DNA from: Terrabacter sp. Root181
GTDB lineage: Bacteria > Actinomycetota > Actinomycetes > Actinomycetales > Dermatophilaceae
Assembly (NCBI RefSeq): GCF_001428505.1
Contig: NZ_LMHU01000006.1
Coordinates: 434,712-498,711 of the forward strand
Direction of reading: 5' to 3'
DNA length: 64,000 nt
Notes under the pieces: generated by a model
The model's input: the letters and a program-made list of their open reading frames with translations, nothing else
What the model was told of the DNA's origin: nothing
The model's database searches: none
Program-made: the position numbers and the translations under genes
Part shown: positions 50,054 through 58,925 of the stretch, piece by piece
Position numbering within the stretch: the first letter of the stretch is position 1
How the letters are laid out: each line of letters begins with the position of its first letter

Positions 50054-50383
50054 GGACTCCGACCACCGGGCGACGAACTCGACGACACCGTCCTCGTCGT
50101 CGGTCCCGCCGCGCTCGCTCCGCAGCACCGTCAGGCCGGTCCAGCGCGTCGCCGCGTCGAGGTCGACCCGCTCGGGCCGGGTCCGTGGGTGCCAGCTGCG
50201 CACGAGGTACGCCTCGTCCCCCACGGCGAACGCCGTGTAGCGCGAGCGCATGAGCTCCTCCGCGGTGGCGGCCGGACGGTCGCCCGCGTGGAGCGGACCG
50301 CAGCAGGCGGCATACGCCTGCTGCTGCGGGCCGCCACCGCACGGGCACCGCGCCGAGGCAGCCGGCCCGAAGGCCCCGCTCAC
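49958..50383 (-). CDS. ychJ: YchJ family SEC-C motif protein (UPF0225)
   Basis: 141 residues. The N-terminal zinc-binding SEC-C motif CPCGGGPQQQAYAACCGPLH is followed by the NTF2-like body (MRSRYTAFAVGDEAYLVRSW) and the typical end GRWLYVDGEH. Role not well defined; the motif recalls the SecA C-terminal zinc finger. GTG 50383 overlaps the Nudix stop (GTGA). Its last 96 bases overlap the convergent EamA gene. Confidence 0.9.
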   Translation of the reverse strand: MSGAFGPAASARCPCGGGPQQQAYAACCGPLHAGDRPAATAEELMRSRYTAFAVGDEAYLVRSWHPRTRPERVDLDAATRWTGLTVLRSERGGTDDEDGVVEFVARWSESSAGAGRRGELHEVSRFARRAGRWLYVDGEHG

Positions 50384-51057
50384 GAGCGCTGGACGCGCTG
50401 GGCCTCGCGGGCGGGCCAGGGCGCGTCGTGCGGTCGCAACGTCGACCACCCACGGCCTCGGGACAGCCCAGCGGAGAGCAGCCCGACGAGCGTGGCCGAG
50501 TTGCTGATGCGTCCGTCGAGCGCCGCGTCGACGGCGTCGTCGAGCGAGACCCAGAGCGGTCGGATCCCGAGCTCCTCGGCGGTGCGCTGGTGGGCGTCGG
50601 CCGCGGCGACCTCGTGCAGGCCCCGAGCGAGGAAGATCCGCACCGTCTCGGGGAACGCCCCCGGCGACGTGACGTCGTCGGCGAGCACGTGCCAATCGTC
50701 GGCCGTCAGGTCGACCTCCTCGGCCAGCTCACGCGCGGCGGCCTCCCACGGCGGCTCGCCGTCGACGTCGAGCAAGCCGGCGGGGAGCTCCCACACGTGG
50801 CCGCCACTCGCGTGGCGGTACTGCCGGATGAGGAGCACGTGCGAGACCCCGTCGAGCTCGCGCAGGGCGAGCACGGCGACGGCGCCGGGGTGCGTCACGA
50901 AGTCACGGGTGACGACTCCCCCGGCGCCGAGGTCGACGCGTTCGCGCACGACGTCGAAGATGATCCCCTCGAAGGGGGTCGTCGTCTCGACCACCGGCTC
51001 GGCGGTCCACTCCTCGACGAGGTCGGCTGCGGTGCCCCGCGGCGCGTCCAGGCTCAC
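50380..51057 (-). CDS. Nudix hydrolase, ADP-ribose pyrophosphatase type
   Basis: Hydrolyses ADP-ribose or related nucleotide sugars. The 225 residues hold a Nudix box GLLDVDGEPPWEAAARELAE followed by EVDL; one extra residue before the first Glu is typical of the Rv1700 branch. GTG 51057 starts 7 bases after the pyrG stop; no good ribosome site is seen, so coupling to pyrG is likely. The pair pyrG-Nudix is conserved in mycobacteria. Confidence 0.92.
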   Translation of the reverse strand: MSLDAPRGTAADLVEEWTAEPVVETTTPFEGIIFDVVRERVDLGAGGVVTRDFVTHPGAVAVLALRELDGVSHVLLIRQYRHASGGHVWELPAGLLDVDGEPPWEAAARELAEEVDLTADDWHVLADDVTSPGAFPETVRIFLARGLHEVAAADAHQRTAEELGIRPLWVSLDDAVDAALDGRISNSATLVGLLSAGLSRGRGWSTLRPHDAPWPAREAQRVQRS

Positions 51058-51064
51058 CCGCGGC

Positions 51065-52837
51065 TCAGTCGGCGTCCGGGACGGCACCCGACGCGGAGAC
51101 GGACGCGAGCTCGTCGCGCCCGGCACGCTCGTCGGCGTCCCGATCGGCCTGGCCGGCGTCGACCGCGGCACGGTGACGCTCGACCTCCACGAGACGCTCG
51201 CTGCGCTGGCGCTGCAGTGCGGCCCCGACCAGCCCTGCGAAGAGCGGGTGCGCGCGGTTGGGACGCGACAGGAACTCCGGGTGCGCCTGCGTCGACACGT
51301 AGTACGGGTGCACCTCGCGGGGGAGCTCGACGAACTCGACGAGCGTGCCGTCGGGCGAGGTGCCGGAGAAGACGAGACCCGCCTTCTCGAGGTCGGCCCG
51401 GTAGGAGTTGTTGACCTCGTAGCGGTGGCGGTGGCGCTCCTTGACCTCGGCCTCGCCGTAGGCCTCGCGGATGACGCTGCCCTCCTTGAGCGCAGCCGGG
51501 TAGAGCCCGAGGCGCATCGTGCCGCCGAGGTCGCCGGCGCCCTCGACGAACGCCTTCTGCTCCTCCATCGTGGCGATGACGGGGTGGTCGGTCTCGGGGT
51601 CGAACTCGGTCGAGCTCGCGTCCTGGTTGCCGAGGACGGCGCGGGCGTACTCGATGACCATGCACTGCAGGCCGAGGCAGATGCCGAGCGTCGGCACCTG
51701 CTTCTCGCGGGCCCACGTCAGCGCACCGAGCTTGCCCTCGATGCCGCGTACGCCGAAGCCGCCGGGCACGAGGACTGCGTCGACGCCCCCGAGCGCCTTC
51801 TGGGCCCCGGCCGGGGTCTGGCACTCGTCGCTGGCGACCCAGCGGATGTTGACCTTGGCGTCGTGGTGGAAACCGCCGGCACGCAGCGCCTCGGTGACCG
51901 AGAGGTACGCGTCGGGCAGGTCGATGTACTTGCCGACGAGCGCGATCTCGATGTCGTGCTCCGGGTCGTGGACCCGCTGGAGCAGCTCGTCCCACTCGGT
52001 CCAGTCGACGTCGCGGAAGTTGAGCCCGAGCCGGCGGATGACGTAGGCGTCGAGGCCCTCGCGGTGCAGCACCTTGGGGATGTCGTAGATGCTCGGGGCG
52101 TCGACTGCCGCGGCCACCGCGGTCACGTCGACGTCGCACATGAGCGAGATCTTGCGCTTGATCGGGTCGGGGATCTCGCGGTCGGCTCGCAGCACGAGGC
52201 CGTCGGGCTGGATGCCGACCTGGCGCAGGGCGGCCACGGAGTGCTGGGTCGGCTTCGTCTTCAGCTCGCCGCTCGGCGCGAGGTAGGGCACCAGCGAGAC
52301 GTGCAGGAAGAAGCTGTGGTCGCGGCCGATGAGGTGGCGCACCTGGCGGGCCGCCTCGAGAAAGGGCAGCGACTCGATGTCACCGACCGTGCCGCCGATC
52401 TCGGTGATGATGACGTCCGGGGCGTCCGGACCTCCGGTGGCGAGCGCGCGCATCCGGGCGACGATCTCGTTGGTGATGTGCGGGATGACCTGGACCGTGT
52501 CGCCGAGGTACTCGCCGCGGCGCTCCTTGGCGATGACGTTGTTGTAGACCTGCCCGGTCGTCACGTTGGCGCTGCCGACGAGGTTGACGTCGAGGAAGCG
52601 CTCGTAGTGGCCGATGTCCAGATCGGTCTCGGCTCCGTCGTCGGTCACGAAGACCTCGCCGTGCTGGAACGGGTTCATCGTCCCGGGATCGACGTTGATG
52701 TAGGGGTCGAGCTTCTGCATCGTGACCCGCAGGCCCCGCGATCTGAGAAGTCGTCCGAGGCTCGAGGCGGTGAGCCCCTTGCCGAGAGAGGAGGCGACGC
52801 CCCCGGTCACAAAGATGTGCTTCGTCGTATCCACCAC
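51065..52837 (-). CDS. pyrG: CTP synthase
   Basis: Aminates UTP to CTP with glutamine, completing pyrimidine nucleotide supply. The 590 residues have the synthase domain ([40 protein letters not shown]) and a class I amidotransferase ([15 protein letters not shown] with the nucleophile; TQAHPEF). A C-terminal extension of about 45 residues is charged and variable. GTG 52837 (a second GTG follows) lies 8 bases after TAGACT made from the upstream gene's stop. Confidence 0.97.
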   Translation of the reverse strand: MVDTTKHIFVTGGVASSLGKGLTASSLGRLLRSRGLRVTMQKLDPYINVDPGTMNPFQHGEVFVTDDGAETDLDIGHYERFLDVNLVGSANVTTGQVYNNVIAKERRGEYLGDTVQVIPHITNEIVARMRALATGGPDAPDVIITEIGGTVGDIESLPFLEAARQVRHLIGRDHSFFLHVSLVPYLAPSGELKTKPTQHSVAALRQVGIQPDGLVLRADREIPDPIKRKISLMCDVDVTAVAAAVDAPSIYDIPKVLHREGLDAYVIRRLGLNFRDVDWTEWDELLQRVHDPEHDIEIALVGKYIDLPDAYLSVTEALRAGGFHHDAKVNIRWVASDECQTPAGAQKALGGVDAVLVPGGFGVRGIEGKLGALTWAREKQVPTLGICLGLQCMVIEYARAVLGNQDASSTEFDPETDHPVIATMEEQKAFVEGAGDLGGTMRLGLYPAALKEGSVIREAYGEAEVKERHRHRYEVNNSYRADLEKAGLVFSGTSPDGTLVEFVELPREVHPYYVSTQAHPEFLSRPNRAHPLFAGLVGAALQRQRSERLVEVERHRAAVDAGQADRDADERAGRDELASVSASGAVPDAD

Positions 52838-52845
52838 GGGCTTTG

Positions 52846-52851
52846 AGTCTA
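52846..52851 (-). promoter_or_regulatory. -10 box TAGACT overlapping the glycosyltransferase stop
   Basis: The TAG stop of the glycosyltransferase gene is the first half of TAGACT; eight bases later pyrG starts with GTG. It would let pyrG be transcribed apart from the envelope genes. Confidence 0.45.
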
Positions 52852-53997
52852 CGTCACTCCGCGGGGGTCCGTGACGTAGCGTTCCACCCACCGGCGCGTC
52901 TCGTCGTCGGGAGTGGGCCATCCGGCCGCCAGCACGCGGGCGGCGGCACCGTCGCGGAGCCTGGCCGCCGGGTCGCTGAGCAGGTGGTCCACTCGGTCCG
53001 CCACTGCGGCCGGGTCACCTACGGCGACAAGCGAACCCGCGTCCCCCACGAGGTCGGGTAGGCCGCCGGTCCTAGTCACCACGACGGGCAGCCCCGCTGC
53101 CATGGCTTCCTGGACAACGAGCGCCCGAGCTTCCCAGCGACTGGTGAGGACGAAGACGTCGGCGGCGCGGAACCACTCGGGCACATCGGTGCGGGCCCCC
53201 ACGAACCGGACCTGCGCCGCGGCGACGTCGCCCTCCCCCTGCGGTATGCCGTCCGCCTCCTCCTCGAGGCGGGCGCGGAGCCGCGCGTCGCCGTCGCCGA
53301 CGACGACCCACGTCGCGGCGGCGTGCGACAGTCGCGCGGCCTGCACGAGGGTCGGGAGGTCCTTCTGGGGTGCGATGCGCGACACCGTGAGCACGACGGG
53401 ACGATCGGTGGCGATGCCCGCCGCGGCAAGGAAGGCGGCCCGCTCGGTGGCGTCGAGGGCAGGTCGACCCCGGAGGTCGGCGACCGCGGCGGACGGCACG
53501 TGGGCCAGCTCGGTGCATCGGGCCCCCAGTCGATCGGCGAGCTCGACGAGGTCGGCGCTCGCACCTGTCACGAGGTCGGCCCGGCGCAGGGACCAGCTGA
53601 GCAGACGGCGGGCGACCGATGCCCTGGCGCGTGCGCTCGCGGACGGACCGGCCGGTGGGAGGTCGTTGTGGAGGGAGACCACGAGCCGCGGGCGTGGCCG
53701 GGCCCGGCTGACGGCCACGGCAGCGACAACGGCAGCCTGGTGCCCGTGTGCGTGCACGACGTCGACGGTGCACGCGAGGCGCATGATGCGGTGCCAGTCC
53801 ACGAGACCGCGAGGAGCGCGCACCCCGCTGTGGACCGGCCACAGCCGGAGGGCGTCGGTCCAGCCGAAGGTGCGCGCCGTCGAGTCGGCCGTCACGACCT
53901 CGACCTCATGACCCTGCTCGCGCAGGCCGGTCACGAGGGCGTCGACGTGCGCGCCGACTCCCCCGGCCGCCCGGCCGAGCACCATGAGCACCTTCAT
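52849..53997 (-). CDS. Glycosyltransferase, GT-B fold (CAZy GT4-like)
   Basis: 382 residues, cytosolic or membrane-edge sugar transferase. The acceptor half starts [19 protein letters not shown]; the donor half has [17 protein letters not shown] and the family E-x7-E region [20 protein letters not shown]. Donor and acceptor are unknown. ATG overlaps the MurJ-like stop (ATGA). It follows the MraY/WecA-like and flippase genes, suggesting it extends a lipid-linked sugar; that is inference. Confidence 0.9.
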   Translation of the reverse strand: MKVLMVLGRAAGGVGAHVDALVTGLREQGHEVEVVTADSTARTFGWTDALRLWPVHSGVRAPRGLVDWHRIMRLACTVDVVHAHGHQAAVVAAVAVSRARPRPRLVVSLHNDLPPAGPSASARARASVARRLLSWSLRRADLVTGASADLVELADRLGARCTELAHVPSAAVADLRGRPALDATERAAFLAAAGIATDRPVVLTVSRIAPQKDLPTLVQAARLSHAAATWVVVGDGDARLRARLEEEADGIPQGEGDVAAAQVRFVGARTDVPEWFRAADVFVLTSRWEARALVVQEAMAAGLPVVVTRTGGLPDLVGDAGSLVAVGDPAAVADRVDHLLSDPAARLRDGAAARVLAAGWPTPDDETRRWVERYVTDPRGVT

Positions 53998-55784
53998 CGC
54001 GTCTCCGAGGGGCCGGTGGCGTCGGACGTGCGGGCCGGGTCCACGACGCTCGGCGAACCGACGCTCGGCGAACCGGCGGTCGAGGAAGCGGGTCGTCGCC
54101 GACGCAGGCGGGTGAGCACCGACCGGTCTACGAGCAGGACGACGACCACGAGGGCCGCCGTGGCGGCCAGCGCGACGGCCACGGCCTGGACGGCGGCGGC
54201 CAGGAGTGCATCGGGGGTCCACAGACCACCGAGCCACCACCCGAGGACTGCCGCCGCCGCAGCTCCGGCGATCCCGGCGGCGACCGGGCGCACCGGGACG
54301 GCCAGCGCCGCGCCGCCCCAGCTCCGCGCGACGAGGACCGCGAGCGCGACCGCCCCGGCCACGAGCCCCACGCTCGTGCCGAGGGTCAGGGCGCGCACGG
54401 TGGCGTCAGGTCCGGCGTCGCCCTCGAGAGCCACGAGGGGCACGAAGGTCGTCGTGAGCCAGGCCACGGCGACCACCGCGCCGGCGACCCGCGCGCGGCC
54501 GCGGACGTACGACGCCCGGGTCAGCAGTCCGATCGCGCAGAGCCCGACGATGCCGGGAGCCACGAGCGCCAGGGCGTCGGGGATGGCCGACAGGGCCTCG
54601 GCGCCCGTCCGGTCCGCTCGTCCCGCGTCGAGCAGTGCGAAGAAGGCGCCGACCGGTCGGGCGACGGCCACGAGCAGCCCCCCGGCCAGCAGGCCGGCGA
54701 GAAGAGTCGCGAGCCAGGTGCGACGCAGCACGTCCACGGCCGCCGGGCCCGGCGCAGAGCCCGGCGCAGGGCCCGGCGCGGGAGTCACGGTCCCGGCCCG
54801 CGGTGTCGCGTCCCGGCCGGCCTCCGCACTGCCCGCCAGCGTCGGGAACGCCGCTGTTGCGAGCGGGACGGCGAGGACGGCATACGGCAGCAGCGAGACA
54901 GCCTGGACGTAGGTGTAGACGTTGAGCGTCCCGGGGCCGCCCCGGTCGTTGGCGAGACGGATGAAGACGAGGGTCGCCAGCTGCTGTCCGGCGACGGCGA
55001 GCAGCCCCGCCACGGCGAGTCGCCGGACCCTGGCGGCGACGCCGTGGGGGAAGCGGGTCGTCAGGCGGAGGTCGATGCCGGCGCGACGCACCGGGACGAG
55101 GAGCGGCAGGGACAGGGCCACGACCCCGAGGGTCGTGCCGACGGCGAGCACCGTGGTCGCCGATGTCGGCACCTGCGGGATCACCGCCGCCGGGTCGGCG
55201 GCGAGGGCGGCGTACGCGACGTAGGTCGCGATCACGACAAGGCTCGACATGAGCGGGGCCAGGGCCGCCGCGACGAAGCGGTGGTGCGACTGGAGCAGCC
55301 CGCCGAGCACGATGCCGACGCCGTAGAGCGGGATCTGGATCGCGAAGACCCGCAGCAGGTCGGTGCCGAGACCCACCGCACCGGGACAGGACCCTCCGGC
55401 TCCGAGCAGAGCGCGCGCGATCGGCTCGGCGGCGAGGGCGACGAGCAGCCCGAGCGGCACGAGGACGACGAGCACCCACGTCAGCAGGGCGGAGGCCGTG
55501 TGGTCGGCCTCGGCCTTGTCCCCGCGGGCCAGCGCGCCCGCGACGAGGGGCACGGCGACTGCGGCGAGCACTCCCCCGGCCGCGATCTCGAAGAGCACGT
55601 TCGGCACGGCGTTGACCGACTGGTAGACGCTGCCGACACACGTCGCGCCGACCGAGTGCGAGAAGACGAACCATCGGCCGAAACCGACGACACGAGCGAC
55701 GAGCGTGATGACCGCGATGGTCCCGGCCGCGGCGAACAGCCCACGGCGAGAGGCATGCCCGTTCACGGGGGCCCGGTCACTCAT
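53994..55784 (-). CDS. MurJ/MviN-like lipid flippase
   Basis: Membrane protein of the MOP exporter superfamily, 596 residues, about 14 helices. The conserved family start is GTIAVITLVARVVGFGRW, with NAVPNVLFEIAAGGVLAAVAVP soon after. A Pro/Gly/Ala linker (PAPGPAPGSAPGPAA) sits mid-protein, and the tail has a GSPSV pair from a 15-base duplication. It may flip lipid II or another polyprenyl-linked sugar. Actinobacteria usually have another murJ near the chromosome end, so this may be a specialised copy. ATG 55784 overlaps the previous stop. Confidence 0.9.
   Translation of the reverse strand: MSDRAPVNGHASRRGLFAAAGTIAVITLVARVVGFGRWFVFSHSVGATCVGSVYQSVNAVPNVLFEIAAGGVLAAVAVPLVAGALARGDKAEADHTASALLTWVLVVLVPLGLLVALAAEPIARALLGAGGSCPGAVGLGTDLLRVFAIQIPLYGVGIVLGGLLQSHHRFVAAALAPLMSSLVVIATYVAYAALAADPAAVIPQVPTSATTVLAVGTTLGVVALSLPLLVPVRRAGIDLRLTTRFPHGVAARVRRLAVAGLLAVAGQQLATLVFIRLANDRGGPGTLNVYTYVQAVSLLPYAVLAVPLATAAFPTLAGSAEAGRDATPRAGTVTPAPGPAPGSAPGPAAVDVLRRTWLATLLAGLLAGGLLVAVARPVGAFFALLDAGRADRTGAEALSAIPDALALVAPGIVGLCAIGLLTRASYVRGRARVAGAVVAVAWLTTTFVPLVALEGDAGPDATVRALTLGTSVGLVAGAVALAVLVARSWGGAALAVPVRPVAAGIAGAAAAAVLGWWLGGLWTPDALLAAAVQAVAVALAATAALVVVVLLVDRSVLTRLRRRRPASSTAGSPSVGSPSVVDPARTSDATGPSETR
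54046..54075. repeat. 2 x 15-base tandem duplication in the MurJ-like gene
   Basis: Two identical copies of ACGCTCGGCGAACCG encode GSPSV twice in the cytosolic tail. Confidence 0.85.
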
Positions 55785-56689
55785 CGGGGCTCCCGGCCCC
55801 ACTCGTCGAGCCCGCGCAGGACCGGGTGGGCCTCGATGACGCGGGTGAAGCTGACACGCTCAGAGGCAAGCGTCAGCGCAGCCAGGCCGGCGAGCGCCAC
55901 CGCCCGACCGAGGAGCCCGGTGCGCTCGACGAGCGCGAGACCTACGAGTGCCCCGGCGGCGTTGGCGCCCGTGTCACCGAGCATCGACGTCGCGCGGAGG
56001 TCGTCGCGGACGACGCCGAGCGAGGCGCCGACCGCGGCCGCTGCCGGCGCACTGCCGACGAGCGGGAGCCCGGCCGCGGCGGTGACCTTCAGGGCTCGTC
56101 CGGGACGCAGGTCGAAGAGGTTGACGGCGTTGGCGGCGCCTGCGACGACGGCGCCACCGACGAGGGTGGCGAGCGCCCCGGGACGGGTCGGTCGCCCCAC
56201 GTCGGCGAGCGCGGCACCCAGCAGCCCGGTGACGCCGAGTCCGACGATCTTGACCGTGCCCGTGGTGACCTCACCACGCGTGAGCGCCCCCAGGTGACCC
56301 TTGAGGCCCTTGTCCGACGCACCTCCGGCGAGGTCGTCGAGCGCCCCGAGAGCACCGGCGGCGACGGCGACGGCTAGGGCCGACGAGGCCGACGAGGCCG
56401 ACGAGGCCGACGAGGCCGACGAGGCGCCGATCGATGGGGCGGTCGCACCGCGGGACAGGCGTGAGGCCACGGCGCCGGCGGCGATGCCGGCCACGGCGCC
56501 GCCGACCCAGGCGGGACCCTCGAGGAGGGTGACGCGACGGCCGGCGTGGTTGGTGCGCTCCCATGGTTCGCGGAGGGCAGGCGCCAATCGCCGGGACAGC
56601 CGCAGCACCGCCCACGACCCCGCTGCCGACCCGACGAGGGCAGCGAGGGACGACACGCCGGACGGGCTCGTGCGACGCCTCGACGTCAC
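55781..56689 (-). CDS. MraY/WecA-superfamily sugar-phosphate transferase
   Basis: Membrane enzyme expected to move a sugar-1-phosphate from a nucleotide sugar to a polyprenyl phosphate. The 302 residues include the Asp pair GALGALDDLAGG, NAVNLFDLRPG and MLGDTGANAAGAL, all matching motifs of the Glycos_transf_4 family. The N-terminal motif is altered (EGPAWVGG in place of the usual TPxxGG). An ASS x5 repeat lies just before the Asp pair. GTG 56689 overlaps the steB stop. It is shorter than MraY; the substrate is unknown. Confidence 0.85.
   Translation of the reverse strand: MTSRRRTSPSGVSSLAALVGSAAGSWAVLRLSRRLAPALREPWERTNHAGRRVTLLEGPAWVGGAVAGIAAGAVASRLSRGATAPSIGASSASSASSASSASSALAVAVAAGALGALDDLAGGASDKGLKGHLGALTRGEVTTGTVKIVGLGVTGLLGAALADVGRPTRPGALATLVGGAVVAGAANAVNLFDLRPGRALKVTAAAGLPLVGSAPAAAAVGASLGVVRDDLRATSMLGDTGANAAGALVGLALVERTGLLGRAVALAGLAALTLASERVSFTRVIEAHPVLRGLDEWGREPR
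56382..56426. repeat. 5 x 9-base tandem repeat in the MraY/WecA-like gene
   Basis: Five adjacent GACGAGGCC copies (the last differing by one base) encode five Ala-Ser-Ser units in a loop next to the Asp-Asp motif. It is in frame and prone to copy change. Confidence 0.92.
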
Positions 56690-57630
56690 GGAAGCACCCG
56701 GGGGACGGTGGCCGTGGCTCCCGTGGCGACGCCGTAGTGGCCGACCCGCTCGTCGAGGACGTTCTCGATGGCGAGGACCACGATGGCAGGCCCGTCGCCG
56801 GCCCGGGCATGGTCGACGGTGGCGACGATCTCGGCGGTCTCGGACTTCTCGCGCACGGCTTGGACGGCGTTGGACGTCACGGGCTGGCCCGCCGCTGCGA
56901 CCGTCTCACCACCGGCGACGACGGTGGCGCGGGTCGAGCCGGCGAACGATGTGACCAGGGCTCTGACGGCGTCGGAGCGGGCGGTCACCGCCGACTCGGT
57001 GCCCGCGTAGTCGGCGGACACGACGATGGCAAGGTCGGCCGGCGCGAGGTCGGCCACCGAGCTGTCGACGAGGCCTGCGTCGACCAGCACCTTGAGAGCG
57101 GCCGAGCGCTGCGGTGAGCTGCCGGTGTTGCCCGTCGAGACCGTGAGATCGGTGAGCACCTGCACGAGCAGGACGTCGCCCGACGCGCTCGTGTCGATCC
57201 CGAGCGCCGACGCGGCCTCCTTGGCGGCCTGGACACGGTCGGCCGACTGGCTGGGGTCGAACCAGTCGGGGCTGAGCGTGACCGTCCCGGTCAGGGCGGA
57301 GCCGCTCTGCGTCACGACGCCCTCGAGGTTCGTCGTCATCGTGCCGTCGGCGGACGGCAGCACGACGACGACCGCGCGGTGACCGGACAGCCGGGCCTTC
57401 ACGACCCGCTGCTGCACGGCGGTCGCGTACTCGTCCGACGCGTCGACGATCTTCTCGCTCGTCGTCAGCTTCTCGTTGAGGGACTGCTTCTCGGTGCGCA
57501 GGGCTGCGACCTGGTCGCTCAGCTGGTTGCCGAGGTTGGCCTGCAGGGGGCCGGCCCCGAGCACGATGCCCACCGCGAGCGCGAGGAACACCGAGATGAT
57601 CGAGACGAGGTGATAGCGGAAGTCGATCAC
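56686..57630 (-). CDS. steB: SteB/MctB family protein (Rv1698-like)
   Basis: 314 residues, the same length as Mycobacterium Rv1698. One N-terminal membrane helix follows VIDFRYHLVSIISVFLALAV, then a coiled coil (LGNQLSDQVAALRTEKQSLN) and an extracytoplasmic domain. Relatives were described as a copper-related channel (MctB) and, in Corynebacterium, as SteB, which acts with SteA in cell separation. GTG 57630 overlaps the steA stop (GTGA). Which role applies here is open. Confidence 0.9.
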   Translation of the reverse strand: MIDFRYHLVSIISVFLALAVGIVLGAGPLQANLGNQLSDQVAALRTEKQSLNEKLTTSEKIVDASDEYATAVQQRVVKARLSGHRAVVVVLPSADGTMTTNLEGVVTQSGSALTGTVTLSPDWFDPSQSADRVQAAKEAASALGIDTSASGDVLLVQVLTDLTVSTGNTGSSPQRSAALKVLVDAGLVDSSVADLAPADLAIVVSADYAGTESAVTARSDAVRALVTSFAGSTRATVVAGGETVAAAGQPVTSNAVQAVREKSETAEIVATVDHARAGDGPAIVVLAIENVLDERVGHYGVATGATATVPRVLP

Positions 57631-58808
57631 GAGAGGATCCCAACGACGGCAGTCCAGAGGTCGTCCCAGCGGGCCGCGAGGACCTGCAGCCACGCCTGCC
57701 CCGCCGGTGTGGACGCGAGGGCTGCGAAGAAGGCGAGCACACCTGCGAGGAGCATCGTCACGAGCAGTCGACCCGGGATGCGGGCGCGGTAGAGCTGGCT
57801 GACGCCCTTGGCGTCGACGAGCTTGCCGCCGACGCGCAGCCGGGTCAGGAACGTCGAGGCCTGCCCGTCGCGACCCTTGTCGAGGAACTCGACGAGGGTG
57901 ACGTGGGTGCCGACGGCGACGATGAGCTCAGCACCGGAGTCGTCGGCGAGGAGCATCGCGACGTCCTCGCTCGTGCCGGCGGCCGGGAAGACGACCGGCG
58001 TGATCCCGAGCGCCTCGACGCGCGCGAGACCCGGGGCGCGCCCGTCGCGGTAGGCATGCACGACGATCTCGGCGCCGCACCGCAGCGCCTTGTCCGAGAC
58101 GGAGTCCATGTCACCGACGATGAGGTCGGGCTGGTGGCCGGACTCGAGGATCGCGTCGGCGCCGCCGTCGACGCCGATGAGGATCGGGCGGAACTCGCGG
58201 ATGTAGGGACGCAGGGTCTCGAGGTCCTCGCGGTAGTGGTAGCCGCGTACGACGATGAGGCAGTGCCGCCCGTCCAGCTCGGTGGTGATCGGTGGCACGC
58301 CGATGCCGTCGAGGAGCAGGTCGCGCTCCTTGCGGATGTACTCCATCGTGTTCGTCGCGAAGGCCTCGATCTGCACGGCGAGCCCGGCCCGCGCCTCGTG
58401 CATCTGCGCCTTCACCGCATCGGCGTCGAGCAGCGTGCCGGTGGCGACCCGCGACTCACCCGACCACAGGGCACTGCCGTCGAGGCGGACCGGCTGGCCC
58501 TCGGCGAGCGTCATGACCTCGGGACCGGCGGCGTCGAGCACGGGGATGCCGGCCTCGACGAGGATCTGCGGGCCGAGGTTCGGGTAGCGGCCACTGATCG
58601 AGGCGCTTGCGTTGACGACCGCCGCGGGGCGGACGCTCACGAGGGCGTCGGCGCTGACCTTGTCGAGGTCCGCATGGTCGATGACCGCGATGTCGCCCGG
58701 TTGCAGCCGCTTCGTCAGGGCCTTGGTCCGCCGGTCGACGCGTGCGGTGCCGACCACGCCCGGACCGGTGTCTCGGGCATGCGAACGGCGGCGGATGGAG
58801 AGGGCCAT
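57627..58808 (-). CDS. steA: Cytokinetic ring protein SteA (Rv1697-like)
   Basis: 393 residues, the length of Rv1697. It has a thiamin pyrophosphokinase-like domain (ILIGVDGGADAILESGHQPDLI, then VGDMDSVSDKAL) and a C-terminal membrane helix (LLVTMLLAGVLAFFAALA). In Corynebacterium SteA localises at the septum and with SteB affects daughter cell separation. ATG 58808 has GAGG upstream. Whether it keeps nucleotide-binding ability is unknown. First gene of a tight run that ends in pyrG and the Nudix gene. Confidence 0.92.
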   Translation of the reverse strand: MALSIRRRSHARDTGPGVVGTARVDRRTKALTKRLQPGDIAVIDHADLDKVSADALVSVRPAAVVNASASISGRYPNLGPQILVEAGIPVLDAAGPEVMTLAEGQPVRLDGSALWSGESRVATGTLLDADAVKAQMHEARAGLAVQIEAFATNTMEYIRKERDLLLDGIGVPPITTELDGRHCLIVVRGYHYREDLETLRPYIREFRPILIGVDGGADAILESGHQPDLIVGDMDSVSDKALRCGAEIVVHAYRDGRAPGLARVEALGITPVVFPAAGTSEDVAMLLADDSGAELIVAVGTHVTLVEFLDKGRDGQASTFLTRLRVGGKLVDAKGVSQLYRARIPGRLLVTMLLAGVLAFFAALASTPAGQAWLQVLAARWDDLWTAVVGILS

Positions 58809-58925
58809 GATGGCCTCAATCGTGCCACGTCGGTGGATCGGCGCCCCCATCGGTCCGAGCCGCGGCGCGGCACGCGGCAGGAGTCTCGGGATGGGCCTCG
58901 ACCGTCTCTCGGGACGCCCATGCGA

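Noticed and set aside
56382-56426. CRISPR-like repeat
   Set aside because: The units are 9 bases, contiguous, without spacers, and in frame within a gene.
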